Below, piece after piece: positions 17,420 to 26,824 of a stretch of 64,000 nt of DNA. This DNA comes from PLOWO2-12-38-17 sp963709355 (GTDB lineage: Bacteria; Planctomycetota; Brocadiia; Brocadiales; Brocadiaceae), in contig CAVPVY010000005.1 of the NCBI GenBank assembly GCA_963709355.1, positions 1,240,001 through 1,304,000 of the forward strand, in the 5' to 3' direction. Each line of letters starts with the position of its first letter. Within the stretch, counting starts at the first letter, position 1. The translations under genes and the position numbers were made by a program. The notes below the pieces were generated by a model. That model made no database searches. It was not told the origin of the DNA and was given only the letters and a program-made list of their open reading frames with translations.

Positions 17420-20400
17420 TCAGTCAGCAATATTATAATTTTGCTTTCCAAACCCCTCCCTCTTCAGTAAAACAACCCAATCCTGCAATGAATCTATCGG
17501 GGGCAAACCTAAGGCAATGATACTGTTCCCATTTATAGTGTTTATCAATCCTTCAAATTGGCCTGTTCTTGGGTTATACCAGCGCTTTTCAAATGTACCT
17601 GGAACATCACTCAAGTTTAAATTACCGCTGGGCTTTGCTTTTGGCAGATATATTGCATAAATCTCCCCCTTTTTTGCAAACACCTGCCCTTTCTCAGCTT
17701 CATCCGTAAGCAATTGGTCCATCGGTTCCATTTCCCAAAAGGGTAGATTATCCTCCATAAACCTGCGCGCATAATACATATAGTCCCATACGTTATTGTA
17801 TTGTTGAAAATCCTCTGTTTTAAATGAATCCTGAAGTATTAATTCAACAGAACCGCCGGAAAAGTATATAGGGTAAATGACATTCTTTCGAATATACATT
17901 TGTCCGTAAATATGCTGTTGCCATGTGCCTCGATTTTTTACCGTGTGATCCTCATTGTCATATATTGATGTCGTAACCGGCTCATCAATGCTAATTGCTA
18001 TTTTCCTCTTAGCAGTCAGCGCTTGATTCCGTAATGATTCTACTTTGTTGCTATACGCCAAACCATTCATTTCTCTGCCGGCAAACTGATAGGAAGTGAG
18101 ATCAAATCTATTATCTCCGAAGAATGGCTTCCATCCTGTTTCTGCCATATTATGAACGCTAACGGGATGATCATACGGATCAGTATCCCTGATGTATTGC
18201 GCCCAGGATTTTATCAAGTTTGAATCTAAAGCTAATTCTCTATGATCATATTCTTCGCACAGCATCCACTGCAAGGCATTATGATGGCCAAACCGCGCTA
18301 TCATTTCTCTGAAATATAACTTCCTCTCGACACCTAATTGTGTATTATCTATAATGCTCATTGAGTTAACTCCGAAAAATATTGAATATAGCCCATATAT
18401 CCAATTATAAATATTACGAACGATGTCTTTCAGACTAAACTCAATAGGCATTTTAGATAATTCCCATTTATTCATCTTTTCTCCTTCAGCAAGTACAAAA
18501 TTCAGGTTTATCCCTTTTTTCTGTGTATGGCTAAACACGATTTCCCACTGTTTCAACTTACCAATATCAAAATGTTTATTATCATTTCCACGACTACCAG
18601 CGCGGTTAATAACCCCTGAATAAGGCCAGGTATCTTGCCCATCTCCTCCAATATTCATGGTAAGGAAATAAATTGAATTAACTTTTTTTAAAGATAAGTA
18701 ATTAAGCGCCCCGATGATACCCTTCCCTTTGCCATTACCCCAATCAGGATCGCCAGAATTCCAATCATCGATATGCGCAGCATAGTGGTGTATGCCAAAT
18801 GGCCCAGCTGAAGTTCCGTCGAAGCCATAATATGCTAAGAAATTTTCTGGAGAATCCGACCCTCCCTTAATCCAATATTTCCCGTCACCTAAGGTCTTAA
18901 GATAGAAACCGTCGTCATATACCAATCGGCCTTTACTGAGAAAACCCGGGGCGTTTTGATCGAAGTCAAAAATATTAAACGACCCACCTGTGCCATCAAA
19001 ACTTGTCGGTATTCCATCGTTCAAATCAAGGCTGTTAGCAACATTTGTTCCCTGTCGGAAAGAAGGCTGAAATTTCCATGTGCCTGGACTGTCAGGAGTG
19101 AAGTGCGCTCTCCAGATATTCCCTGACCCGGCTCCGTTGCCATCACCGTCAAAGAAGCCCGGGACATTAAAAATATTTCCGTTTGGGCTTGTGAAGAATA
19201 CTTGCAACCTGTAATCAAGAAATGGATTTGGATTATTATCAAGTTCGTCATTATAAGGACCCTCAAAACTTATTGTTACTGTATGCCACACTTTTAATTC
19301 GCCTGTGATTGTATGTGGATTCAGATTTGCAAGAGGCTCTAAAATTCCTTCTTTCAGGATCTTAAAAAAGTTATCCCATATTTTATACTCATCAGAAGGT
19401 TGCATCCTGATAGTTTTTTCCATCCGAACTATTACCATATTCCATTCAGGTATTACCCAGCAGGTATTGCGGTTGCCTCCGCGGGCAGCATATGTTTTTG
19501 AGGGCGCTGAAGGCCAAGGTCTGTTCCCGTTACGGTCAACCCCATTCGTCCACCACATAAATCCAAATTGTCCCGGGGAACGGTAGCCACGGAGTGGTAA
19601 TGAGGGAGGAACCTGAGTCGTAGTTGCCTGATCAACCCAGGAGGCATCAATCAACTGTTTGCCATTCCAGTTGCCACGGTTTAAATAAAGATGGCCGAAA
19701 CGTGCCATCTGCCGAGCAGTAATATGAATCCCTCCTTCGTAAATTCCCGAAGGGCTGTTCAGTAAGATTTCGTCAACAACCCCGAAATCTTTCCAGTCCC
19801 AATCTTTCAGGCCGATTGGATCAGCAATCCGGCGCTTAAAAAAAGTCTCCATAGGCTCACCGGCGATCTTGGTCAAGATATAACCCAGTTGATGAATTGC
19901 AGGATCATGATAATGAAAGGCCGTTCCTGGTGCAAAAAGAGGCTTATCAGGAGTAAGATACTTGCTCGGATCCCCCCATTGCATATCCTTCGTAATATTC
20001 CCTTTTTGTCCGGTATATCCAGAAGTCATTGATGCAAAATGGCGAAACTTAATCCCTGCGTATGCAGGATACTTGTCATCCAGAGAAGGCAAGTACTCTA
20101 CAGCAAAATCGTCCAATGCCAGTTTTCCGTCTTGAATCAACAAGCCAAGCACGGTGGTGGTAAAAGTTTTCGTGCAGGAATTAATCGTGTGCATATGATC
20201 AATATTGGAACCTTTCCATATCATATATCCGTTGCGAATCACGACAACCTCGGAAGCGCCTGCCCCGCCAGAATTGGCATGCAGATAATCTATTGCTTCA
20301 TTCAACCCAGCAGAATCAACACCCTGGGTTTCCGGTGTTCTTATTTCCCAATCAGTTTCTGGAAAAACCATAACGTTTTCAATGTTAAAATTGTTCAAGT

Positions 20401-20503
20401 CCGCACTTCTTGCTGAACTTCCATTACAGGTAGTTAACATGATAATGGTAATATAAAGGAATGTGCTGGAAATTGTTAATCTGAATTTTATCATGCAAGT
20501 CAC
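17420..20503 (-). CDS. secreted fusion: beta-lactamase-like serine hydrolase + DUF5060 + glycosidase-like domain
   Basis: 1027 residues in one frame. A hydrophobic N-terminus (to about residue 30) suggests export; the cysteine in MLTTCNG gives only a poor lipobox. Residues about 55-390 are a class C beta-lactamase-like serine hydrolase: SCTK at 109-112 is the S-x-x-K motif, YHD near 197 takes the Y-x-N position, and YAARGGN near 335 is the third motif. From about 405 comes a DUF5060-type beta domain, then a TIM-barrel-like glycosidase region of the DUF4038 type (about 540-890), and a C-terminal collagen-binding-like beta domain containing RWYNPRTGQFEG. Such parts usually occur in separate proteins. 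Likely an extracytoplasmic ester or amide hydrolase tethered to a glycan hydrolase. Start alternatives: Met1 or Met4. Confidence 0.75.
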   Translation of the reverse strand: MTCMIKFRLTISSTFLYITIIMLTTCNGSSARSADLNNFNIENVMVFPETDWEIRTPETQGVDSAGLNEAIDYLHANSGGAGASEVVVIRNGYMIWKGSNIDHMHTINSCTKTFTTTVLGLLIQDGKLALDDFAVEYLPSLDDKYPAYAGIKFRHFASMTSGYTGQKGNITKDMQWGDPSKYLTPDKPLFAPGTAFHYHDPAIHQLGYILTKIAGEPMETFFKRRIADPIGLKDWDWKDFGVVDEILLNSPSGIYEGGIHITARQMARFGHLYLNRGNWNGKQLIDASWVDQATTTQVPPSLPLRGYRSPGQFGFMWWTNGVDRNGNRPWPSAPSKTYAARGGNRNTCWVIPEWNMVIVRMEKTIRMQPSDEYKIWDNFFKILKEGILEPLANLNPHTITGELKVWHTVTISFEGPYNDELDNNPNPFLDYRLQVFFTSPNGNIFNVPGFFDGDGNGAGSGNIWRAHFTPDSPGTWKFQPSFRQGTNVANSLDLNDGIPTSFDGTGGSFNIFDFDQNAPGFLSKGRLVYDDGFYLKTLGDGKYWIKGGSDSPENFLAYYGFDGTSAGPFGIHHYAAHIDDWNSGDPDWGNGKGKGIIGALNYLSLKKVNSIYFLTMNIGGDGQDTWPYSGVINRAGSRGNDNKHFDIGKLKQWEIVFSHTQKKGINLNFVLAEGEKMNKWELSKMPIEFSLKDIVRNIYNWIYGLYSIFFGVNSMSIIDNTQLGVERKLYFREMIARFGHHNALQWMLCEEYDHRELALDSNLIKSWAQYIRDTDPYDHPVSVHNMAETGWKPFFGDNRFDLTSYQFAGREMNGLAYSNKVESLRNQALTAKRKIAISIDEPVTTSIYDNEDHTVKNRGTWQQHIYGQMYIRKNVIYPIYFSGGSVELILQDSFKTEDFQQYNNVWDYMYYARRFMEDNLPFWEMEPMDQLLTDEAEKGQVFAKKGEIYAIYLPKAKPSGNLNLSDVPGTFEKRWYNPRTGQFEGLINTINGNSIIALGLPPIDSLQDWVVLLKREGFGKQNYNIAD

Positions 20504-20904
20504 AAAAACACAAAATCACCATTATGGAAAAGCTACCTCAAGGGGTTTACACTCGTTGTAAAATATTCCAAAATAATTTTGGTGGATGTATCCCAACAAA
20601 AATGACGTAGTTTATGAAACATTATATTGGAATATTATACCATACACAACATTCTGCTTTAACTCTAATTGACAGCAAGGCTTCTTTGTTACTTTTCCTC
20701 TTTTAAAAAACACGCGTATTGCTGTAAACGCAACTATAATTAGGTACTTGTTTATGGACTACCTTCAAGATTTAGAACTTGACACAAGACTTGTTCATGC
20801 CATGAAGGTTTGAACTATAGCCATGCTAAGACATTAGGACAACTCGACAGATATTATTTTTTCAATAACGAGCTAAAAATAGAAGTCATTTCGAACGTTA
20901 CACT
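20504..20904. other. intergenic region, no gene recognised
   Basis: About 400 bp between the FemAB/GNAT-like gene and the serine-hydrolase fusion. It is AT-rich with short open frames that resemble nothing known. A promoter for the downstream fusion gene is probably here but was not located. Confidence 0.5.
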
Positions 20905-22089
20905 TTATTTCTTAAATAAACTTTCTGCAGAACGTATCAAAATCCTATCGGAAAATTTGGCAGGGATAATCTCTCTAATATTCCTCTCGTTTTCACCAAA
21001 TAGATAAATATCCAACCTAGATAAACCTTTTATGTAAAAATCTTTATAAATTTTTTCGAAATCCTTTTCAGAACTTAATTGATCGTTTTCCACAAAAACT
21101 GCGCCGGTGAGTTTACTTTTATTTAAGTATATGAAGGGATTCCTCAAGAAAAATTCCTTTGTGCCAGCCAAATTAGATAGTGGCTTAATCAGAAATCCCT
21201 TTCTGGGTGAGCCCATTACTTGTAGACCTCTTTCTTTCTTATACTGTAATACACCATCTTTTAAAAAAGCCCTTGCTCCGCCGAAATGCATCCTTTTATA
21301 ACCTTTTTCTTTTAAATACACCACTGCAAAATAGCATTGGGCTCCTATTACCCCGGCTTTCAAATAATCGGTATTGCCGTCTTTAACACCAAAAGACCAT
21401 ATGCATGGTAAATTCTTTTTATAAATAAGCAGAACTCCCCCTATATACTCTTTTTCTTTTTTAATTAAAAGCAAATCACAGTTTTTAAGATTTTTTTTCA
21501 TATCACTATCTGTCATAGGAAAAGCCGTATTTCTGTGGGCATTGGTAATATAAGGTAAATACATATGATTATAAAAGTTGTCAAATTGGCTTTTTTCATT
21601 CGTCACTTCGAACTGCATATTGTATTTTTTTATCCTTCTTATATCTGTTTTATGACTATCTGTTTTGATAAGTGATGAAATGTCACCAGAAATATCTACC
21701 TCCCCGCCAATCCAGCAAGGAACAAAGAAACCTCTTTTACTGCTAAATAATCTGCAAAAAAACTTATTAACTTCTAAAACCATAAGAGAGCAATCTTGAA
21801 ACCGTTTGTTGGTCATTCTCATAAGGTTCCATAACCATGTCTTGCCAAAGTAAATTTCACTATAGGAACTATCGAAGGCCAGCTTTGCAATATAATTTTT
21901 ATTTCGTTCACATCCAGCGAAGATAATTGTAAGAGGTGTGTTCAGGTGTTCCTTTCCAGATATAATCCATATATCAATTCTTAGTTTCTGTACAAGCCTG
22001 TATATAAATTTAAACGGGTAAAAAAGCCAGCGAATATAAAAAGGGAATTTTTGATAAGTCAACTTGGTAATGGCTATCGTTTTTTTCAT
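20905..22089 (-). CDS. FemAB/GNAT-like acyltransferase
   Basis: 394 residues. The central part, around SHKTDIRRIKKYNMQFEV and the region from residue 170 to 300 with YIGGVLLIYKK and KAGVIGAQCYFAVVYLKEKG, has the layout of the peptidoglycan-bridge FemAB and BioF2/GNAT superfamily found in exopolysaccharide loci. Those enzymes move acyl or aminoacyl groups onto cell-surface polymers. No signal peptide or membrane segment is present, so it would be cytosolic or membrane-associated through its basic N-terminus. The specific donor is unknown. Confidence 0.65.
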   Translation of the reverse strand: MKKTIAITKLTYQKFPFYIRWLFYPFKFIYRLVQKLRIDIWIISGKEHLNTPLTIIFAGCERNKNYIAKLAFDSSYSEIYFGKTWLWNLMRMTNKRFQDCSLMVLEVNKFFCRLFSSKRGFFVPCWIGGEVDISGDISSLIKTDSHKTDIRRIKKYNMQFEVTNEKSQFDNFYNHMYLPYITNAHRNTAFPMTDSDMKKNLKNCDLLLIKKEKEYIGGVLLIYKKNLPCIWSFGVKDGNTDYLKAGVIGAQCYFAVVYLKEKGYKRMHFGGARAFLKDGVLQYKKERGLQVMGSPRKGFLIKPLSNLAGTKEFFLRNPFIYLNKSKLTGAVFVENDQLSSEKDFEKIYKDFYIKGLSRLDIYLFGENERNIREIIPAKFSDRILIRSAESLFKK

Positions 22090-22495
22090 TTTCTAATCTT
22101 TCATTAGTTAATACCGGTAATTATATAAAATTTATAAGCGTTTTTAAGAACTATTAATACCCTGTGAGTACTATTCTGGGCAACAGAAATCATTTTCTGA
22201 TTGATTTCATTCCGCTTGTAATAACTCTCCTCCTGGTTATTGCAACTATACACCCAGCTGGTATACTTCCGGAATCGAACCATTGGTTCTTTTTAATTGT
22301 TGTAACTTTATCAATTGCAACAATTGATAATATCACATCATTTTGTCCAATTCAGTAACCTCGTTTAATTCTGATAGGTGCCATTTTTCTGAACAACTTT
22401 TAATACTTATAAGGAATATTTGCATTTTCATATCTATATAGAGCATAGGTTATATTTTTATTTTGAGCAAACATTACGTCGTCTTTTATAGTAAC
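22090..22495. other. intergenic region, no gene recognised
   Basis: About 400 bp between the acyltransferase and the FemAB/GNAT-like gene. A 64-codon hydrophobic frame on the plus strand (22164-22358, GTG start) has no ribosome binding site and no family resemblance, and is not accepted as a gene. Confidence 0.4.
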
Positions 22496-23240
22496 TCACT
22501 CATCGTTATTATCGGCAAAATTACAGTGGTTGTAACTCGCTAAATCACTGCGCATTTTCACAACACGGGCAGGCACGCCTATAGCGATTGCACCATCAGG
22601 CACGTTGTGCGTAACGACAGAAACCCGCCCCAACCACGGCACCCTTACCAATTCTAACCCCACTCAACACAATTACACCAAAAGCTAACCATGCACCATC
22701 TCCAATGATAATGGCCCCTTTTGTCTGTAATGGTTGTTTATATATTGGTTGATCAGGTGCAATGCCGTGACCGTAAGTATAGAACGCACAGTTTGGCGCA
22801 ATCATTACACAGCTGCCGATCTGAATCGGCTCCACGTACGCATTTAACTGGCATCGTGGATGGATGCTTGAATCAGCGCCTATCGTTAGATAACCGCCAT
22901 AGCCTGTTTCAATAATTGAGTCTCTATAGATACAGACCCGGTTACCTAGTTCAACCGGCCCCCCCTTCTCTCTCTGAAAGACGATGACACGGTCGTCCAT
23001 GAAAACGTTTGCACCAAGTCGAAGATCAGAATGATAGATGATTGCACTGGGCGAAATATATCCTTTTGGATTCATATTTGCCAGGTAAGTACGCGCCTTG
23101 TGGGGAGGAGCAAACCAGGTTGCAAAGCGAGTGGCTATTCTTCCAAAAGCACTCACTCCTGCAAAGCGCATCCAGAAACGGGTCCAATATCTTGTCACAA
23201 TTTTATTTTTAGAGTGAACTGTGTCACGACATACATTCAT
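22496..23240 (-). pseudogene. hexapeptide-repeat acetyltransferase (WbbJ type) with C-terminal frameshift
   Basis: A left-handed beta-helix acyltransferase that O- or N-acetylates a sugar. Hexapeptide repeats run through the C-terminal two thirds, with the usual end pattern GAWLAFGVIVLSGVRIGKGA. The open frame ends early at 22596 after VVGAGFCRYAQRA. Skipping one base in the AAA run at 22623-22625 (plus strand) restores the family's normal ending, SVVTHNVPDGAIAIGVPARV, to a stop at 22496-22498 and a length of about 248 residues. A one-base insertion, real or a sequencing error, therefore truncates only the tail. The catalytic histidine region (YTYGHGIAP) is intact, so the short form might still fold. 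Confidence 0.8.
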
Positions 23241-23473
23241 AATTTTAAAGCTGTTATTTTATTATATTCGATGCATTGCTTATCTGTAAGAAGAAACCCA
23301 CATGAGAAACCATAGCGGGTAGAATCCAACGACTGTTTCTCCTGAAATTGGCAACGGTTCAATAACTTCATCCTTTATATGTATCCCCTGTAAAAACTTC
23401 TTTTTGATGTATTTTTCTTTAGAATTTAATTTTAGAGCCAGCATCGGAAAAGAAACAACTGGATATCTGCTTA

Positions 23474-24640
23474 TTAATAAAAAGATATTCCATACAAATC
23501 GAAAAGCCTTCTGTTTTTCGCATTCAGAAATCCACCAGCAGCAGCTTGAAGCCCAGTACTCCAGCCCTCATTGCCTTCAAGGATTACCGGGCCTTTTGGG
23601 GTAATCGCAATATCCCAGGCTATTGTTTTGCCGTGACGAAATACCTTCTGAGCTTTAATTGCCATTTCCTTTAATTCATCCCAGTATGGTATTTGAAAAT
23701 TAAGAAATTCTGTTTGTGTAATAGGGTGTTTTGTCAGAATTTTTCCAGGATACAGCAATTTCATTTTCTTTACACTCTTTAGAATTTGCTTGATTGCTTC
23801 TTCGTCTATTGTCATTTTTCTATCTAGTACTTCATTAGGTGCAAGAAATTTTACAAAACCCTCTTTTTTTAATTTGCCTGTAGCTATATTAATACCGATT
23901 GCAATCCCCCCTACACCAAAATTATCTACTGGAACTTTAGATTGGCTTGTTTTCAACACCGTAGCTAAAAACTCTACGGTGCCGTCCGGGCATAAAAAGG
24001 TAATGACTCTTACGGAGTTTACCGAATGGGGATTGACCTTTTTCAATTCGGGATGCTGTTCTATAACTTCCTCAACGATATATTCTTCTTTTGCCGCCTT
24101 TATCAGAGGCTCATGCGAATCCAGATTATAGCGGGAAACAAATTGAATACCTACGCCACCCAGTCCCAAAGTAGGTTTTAACACAATTTTTTCCAAATTA
24201 TTCTTTAGCATCAAGTCTTTAAGGTCGGTTCCTTGACCGTAGAATACACCATTCCGGTAGATTCCATAATTCCGCGGCACCGGTATATTATGATACGCAC
24301 ATAAGCATTTAAATATGTATTTATTACGTATCATCATACCACTTTGCCACAGTGAAGTAATCTTTTTTCTGGTGAACGGGTCTTCCCAAGTATCGCCCAT
24401 ATACTCTTTAAACTGCTTTCTGTCTATTGTGTCAAAACAGTACAAATGGTAATATGAAGGTAAAATCTTTAAAACGAAAAATAGGTATAAATAATCAATA
24501 AACTGAGATATTTTGGATTTAATTTTATCTTTATCTTCACAGTAACTTGGGCTATTAAACCCTTTGAAGATTTGGAATATTCGCCAGTAGTGAGCATACG
24601 CAAGTGTACTCTTTCTGAAAATATAGACAACTTTCGTCAT
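23474..24640 (-). CDS. sugar-transfer-associated ATP-grasp protein
   Basis: 388 residues matching the ATP-grasp family that accompanies capsule and exopolysaccharide genes. The nucleotide-binding region includes KIVLKPTLGLGGVGIQFVS near residues 150-170, EEYIVEEVIEQHPELKKVNP, and the closing metal-binding segment GPVILEGNEGWSTGLQ. ATP-grasp enzymes join a carboxylate to an amine or thiol through an acyl phosphate, so this one may attach an amino acid or other acid to a sugar or carrier. Its substrate is unknown. It lies between the DmsC-like gene and the acetyltransferase on the same strand, with gaps of about 90 and 230 bp. Confidence 0.82.
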   Translation of the reverse strand: MTKVVYIFRKSTLAYAHYWRIFQIFKGFNSPSYCEDKDKIKSKISQFIDYLYLFFVLKILPSYYHLYCFDTIDRKQFKEYMGDTWEDPFTRKKITSLWQSGMMIRNKYIFKCLCAYHNIPVPRNYGIYRNGVFYGQGTDLKDLMLKNNLEKIVLKPTLGLGGVGIQFVSRYNLDSHEPLIKAAKEEYIVEEVIEQHPELKKVNPHSVNSVRVITFLCPDGTVEFLATVLKTSQSKVPVDNFGVGGIAIGINIATGKLKKEGFVKFLAPNEVLDRKMTIDEEAIKQILKSVKKMKLLYPGKILTKHPITQTEFLNFQIPYWDELKEMAIKAQKVFRHGKTIAWDIAITPKGPVILEGNEGWSTGLQAAAGGFLNAKNRRLFDLYGISFY

Positions 24641-24731
24641 CGTGTTTGGTTATCCACCAATCAAAAACTGGCTTTTGTTATTCTCTCCAGCTATGCTGGG
24701 GGCTTAGGTTAGTAATTACTTTTTAACGAAT

Positions 24732-25661
24732 TTACAAAAATACTTTGATACCTAAATGTTTGCTTTCGTTTATTGGAGGACTCACATTTTGTGCGCCATC
24801 CTTCGGCTGTCCCAGTATTATCCCTCTCAGGTAGTTTACCCCCAGTATAATACTAAACTTTTGACTTATCCCACCAATAAGTATGGACAACCCAGCCAAA
24901 GCGGTGATGTAGTTCCAAAATTTAACTCCCATATTAATACCGGGCACTGCCACGAGCAATAACAGTAACAGAAAGGGGAAGAGGCGGCATATGCCAACAG
25001 TAAACGTTAAAACACCTAAGTTGCGCAATATTTTTGTTGCCTTCCTGAAAGCAACATCATATTGCCAGAATAAATAGGTAAGCCATACGACAAGGTCGAG
25101 AGCCACACAAATCAACCCGATCATTATCGAACCAAACCCTAAAGTTAACTTACCCATGGAAGCCAGAATCAATATCAGCCCTTCTCCGAGTACAAATCCT
25201 GAAGTTACGAAGACTAAGGGCATAATAGGCACATTCCAGGCAGTCACTGCACGGGCACAATAGACCATAAATCCCTGACTGATTATTAACCCCATGGCTG
25301 CTATGGCAGCCAGGACCCTGAGGGTCATGTGGGGATAGAAACAGTCCACAGTCGCAGCTAGAACGAATATGGTCCCTGCCAGAGTCTCACGGGACATCCA
25401 GGAACGGTGAAGGTTGCGGAACAGGTAAAGTCCTCGCAGCGGCCGACCTGCTTCAGCCGTAAGCGCAAGAAATCCCATCACAGACAAAATAGGGGCTAAT
25501 AATTTTAAAGCATCAAGTTGGGACTCGCCAGGGATGTTGTTCTTAAGGCTTGCCATTAAAAGGCATAAGAGATAAAAGCCAGCAGCCGCTCCTCCAAAGA
25601 TGAAATTAGTAACGGCTGGCCAGCCCCATACCTTCTGCTTCATTGGTTGAATAAGTTCCAC
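24732..25661 (-). CDS. DmsC/NrfD-like membrane anchor subunit
   Basis: 309 residues with about eight to nine predicted transmembrane helices, in the style of the DMSO-reductase anchor DmsC and NrfD/PsrC. The start MELIQPMKQKVWGWPAVTNF with the following glycine-rich helix is typical. Such subunits exchange electrons between menaquinol and a ferredoxin-like partner at the membrane. The start appears to be GTG at 25661, with AAAGGTAG upstream; Met7 is an alternative. It follows the four-cluster ferredoxin gene by 31 bp and the two form an operon. No molybdopterin catalytic subunit is present in the window. Confidence 0.82.
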   Translation of the reverse strand: MELIQPMKQKVWGWPAVTNFIFGGAAAGFYLLCLLMASLKNNIPGESQLDALKLLAPILSVMGFLALTAEAGRPLRGLYLFRNLHRSWMSRETLAGTIFVLAATVDCFYPHMTLRVLAAIAAMGLIISQGFMVYCARAVTAWNVPIMPLVFVTSGFVLGEGLILILASMGKLTLGFGSIMIGLICVALDLVVWLTYLFWQYDVAFRKATKILRNLGVLTFTVGICRLFPFLLLLLLVAVPGINMGVKFWNYITALAGLSILIGGISQKFSIILGVNYLRGIILGQPKDGAQNVSPPINESKHLGIKVFL

Positions 25662-25692
25662 GTTTTTTGCTACCTTTACCTAAAAAAGTGCA

Positions 25693-26334
25693 TCAATCTA
25701 TGATGTAGTATATCGAAGGATCCGTCTCCAATTCCTCCTGAAGGCGGGCAGTTTTATTCTCCCTGATTAACTGCGACACCACACTGTTAGGATCGTCTAA
25801 ATTACCAAAATGGAGCGCCTTGGCAGTGCAGGAAATTACACAAACTGGAGTAGCTTCCGGATCAATACCAGGCCGCAGTCCTTTTGCCATGCCCGCATCC
25901 ACTCGCGGCAGGCAAAAATTACACTTGGAGCAGGCGCCAATACGATCGAGGTTGGAGTTTGCCATACTTGACTCTTGCGGCATGTCTTCTTCAGAATCGG
26001 ATCCATTGTTGAAAATGATGGAGCGGGACTGAAAGGGACATGCAACAATGCAATGACCGCACCCCACGCATAAATCGTAATTGATGTCTACTATACCATC
26101 AGCCCGACGGTATGTGGCGGTGGTAGGGCAAACTTCCAGGCAGGGAGGTTTGCTGCAGTGCATACAGCTCATAGGCAGACACAGCCGCTGCCTTTCCGGA
26201 GGCCCACTTATTCCACAATCGACTACCCGCCGCCACATGTTTGATACTATCTTGTTCGTCTGTGAGCAAACGCTGGTGCATGCCCCGCACCCTATACACT
26301 TTCGCAAATCAATAACCATCCCCCAGCGAATCAT
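25693..26334 (-). CDS. DmsB-like ferredoxin subunit with four [4Fe-4S] sites
   Basis: 213 residues. Cysteine groups appear in the DmsB/PsrB order: CIGCGACTSVC, CMHCSKPPCLEVCP, CVGCGHCIVACP, and CSKCNFC with VCVISC, enough for four [4Fe-4S] clusters. It would carry electrons between the DmsC-like membrane subunit encoded next and a catalytic subunit. No TAT signal is present, as usual for these subunits, which are normally exported with their partner. AAGGAGAGCG precedes the ATG at 26334, a strong ribosome binding site. It is downstream of a decayed GMC oxidoreductase gene rather than a molybdoenzyme. Confidence 0.9.
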   Translation of the reverse strand: MIRWGMVIDLRKCIGCGACTSVCSQTNKIVSNMWRRVVDCGISGPPERQRLCLPMSCMHCSKPPCLEVCPTTATYRRADGIVDINYDLCVGCGHCIVACPFQSRSIIFNNGSDSEEDMPQESSMANSNLDRIGACSKCNFCLPRVDAGMAKGLRPGIDPEATPVCVISCTAKALHFGNLDDPNSVVSQLIRENKTARLQEELETDPSIYYIID

Positions 26335-26824
26335 TCGCTCTCCTTACTAAAACATATCCTTATAATCGTCAACAAATACATCAAAGGAACACTTCTACTA
26401 CGAAGTTCTATCAAGATTCTATGTTAGTATTTTTTTTTGCACCAACTTCAGAATAGCAGCTAAATATCCTCTGAGTCTTATCGATCGCTAATTCCATGGA
26501 CAGGCTATAAATGAATTACTTTACGATATTTGATATTTTATAATTATAAATCTAAAATCTCAAAATCCCAAAATAAATTCTTAATTACAATGTCTGAGGA
26601 CTGAACCTCATTGTTTGTAATTTGAATTTTTTATTATTTGTCACTTACAATTTAACACTTATCAGTTATTCTGAAGATTTTATCTGATTGGTTAAGATTT
26701 AAGAAATAAAGTACTAACTAATAATCTCCCACGATACGTTAGCACGCGAGTTATTTGGACGAATTCAACAGCCGCAAAGCGCATTAGCACCAAAAGGTTT
26801 TTGCAGATTATATTCGAGGCTTAA
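26335..26824. other. intergenic region with low-complexity dispersed repeat
   Basis: Nearly 500 bp without a gene. Around 26545-26580 the run AAATCTAAAATCTCAAAATCCC is a low-complexity word of the same type found inside the glycosyltransferase gene at about 46790-46850. The promoter of the DmsB/DmsC operon is probably here. Confidence 0.45.

Noticed and set aside
22164..22358. Hydrophobic 64-residue plus-strand frame
   Set aside because: GTG start without a ribosome binding site, opposite to all neighbours, no family resemblance. Probably chance.
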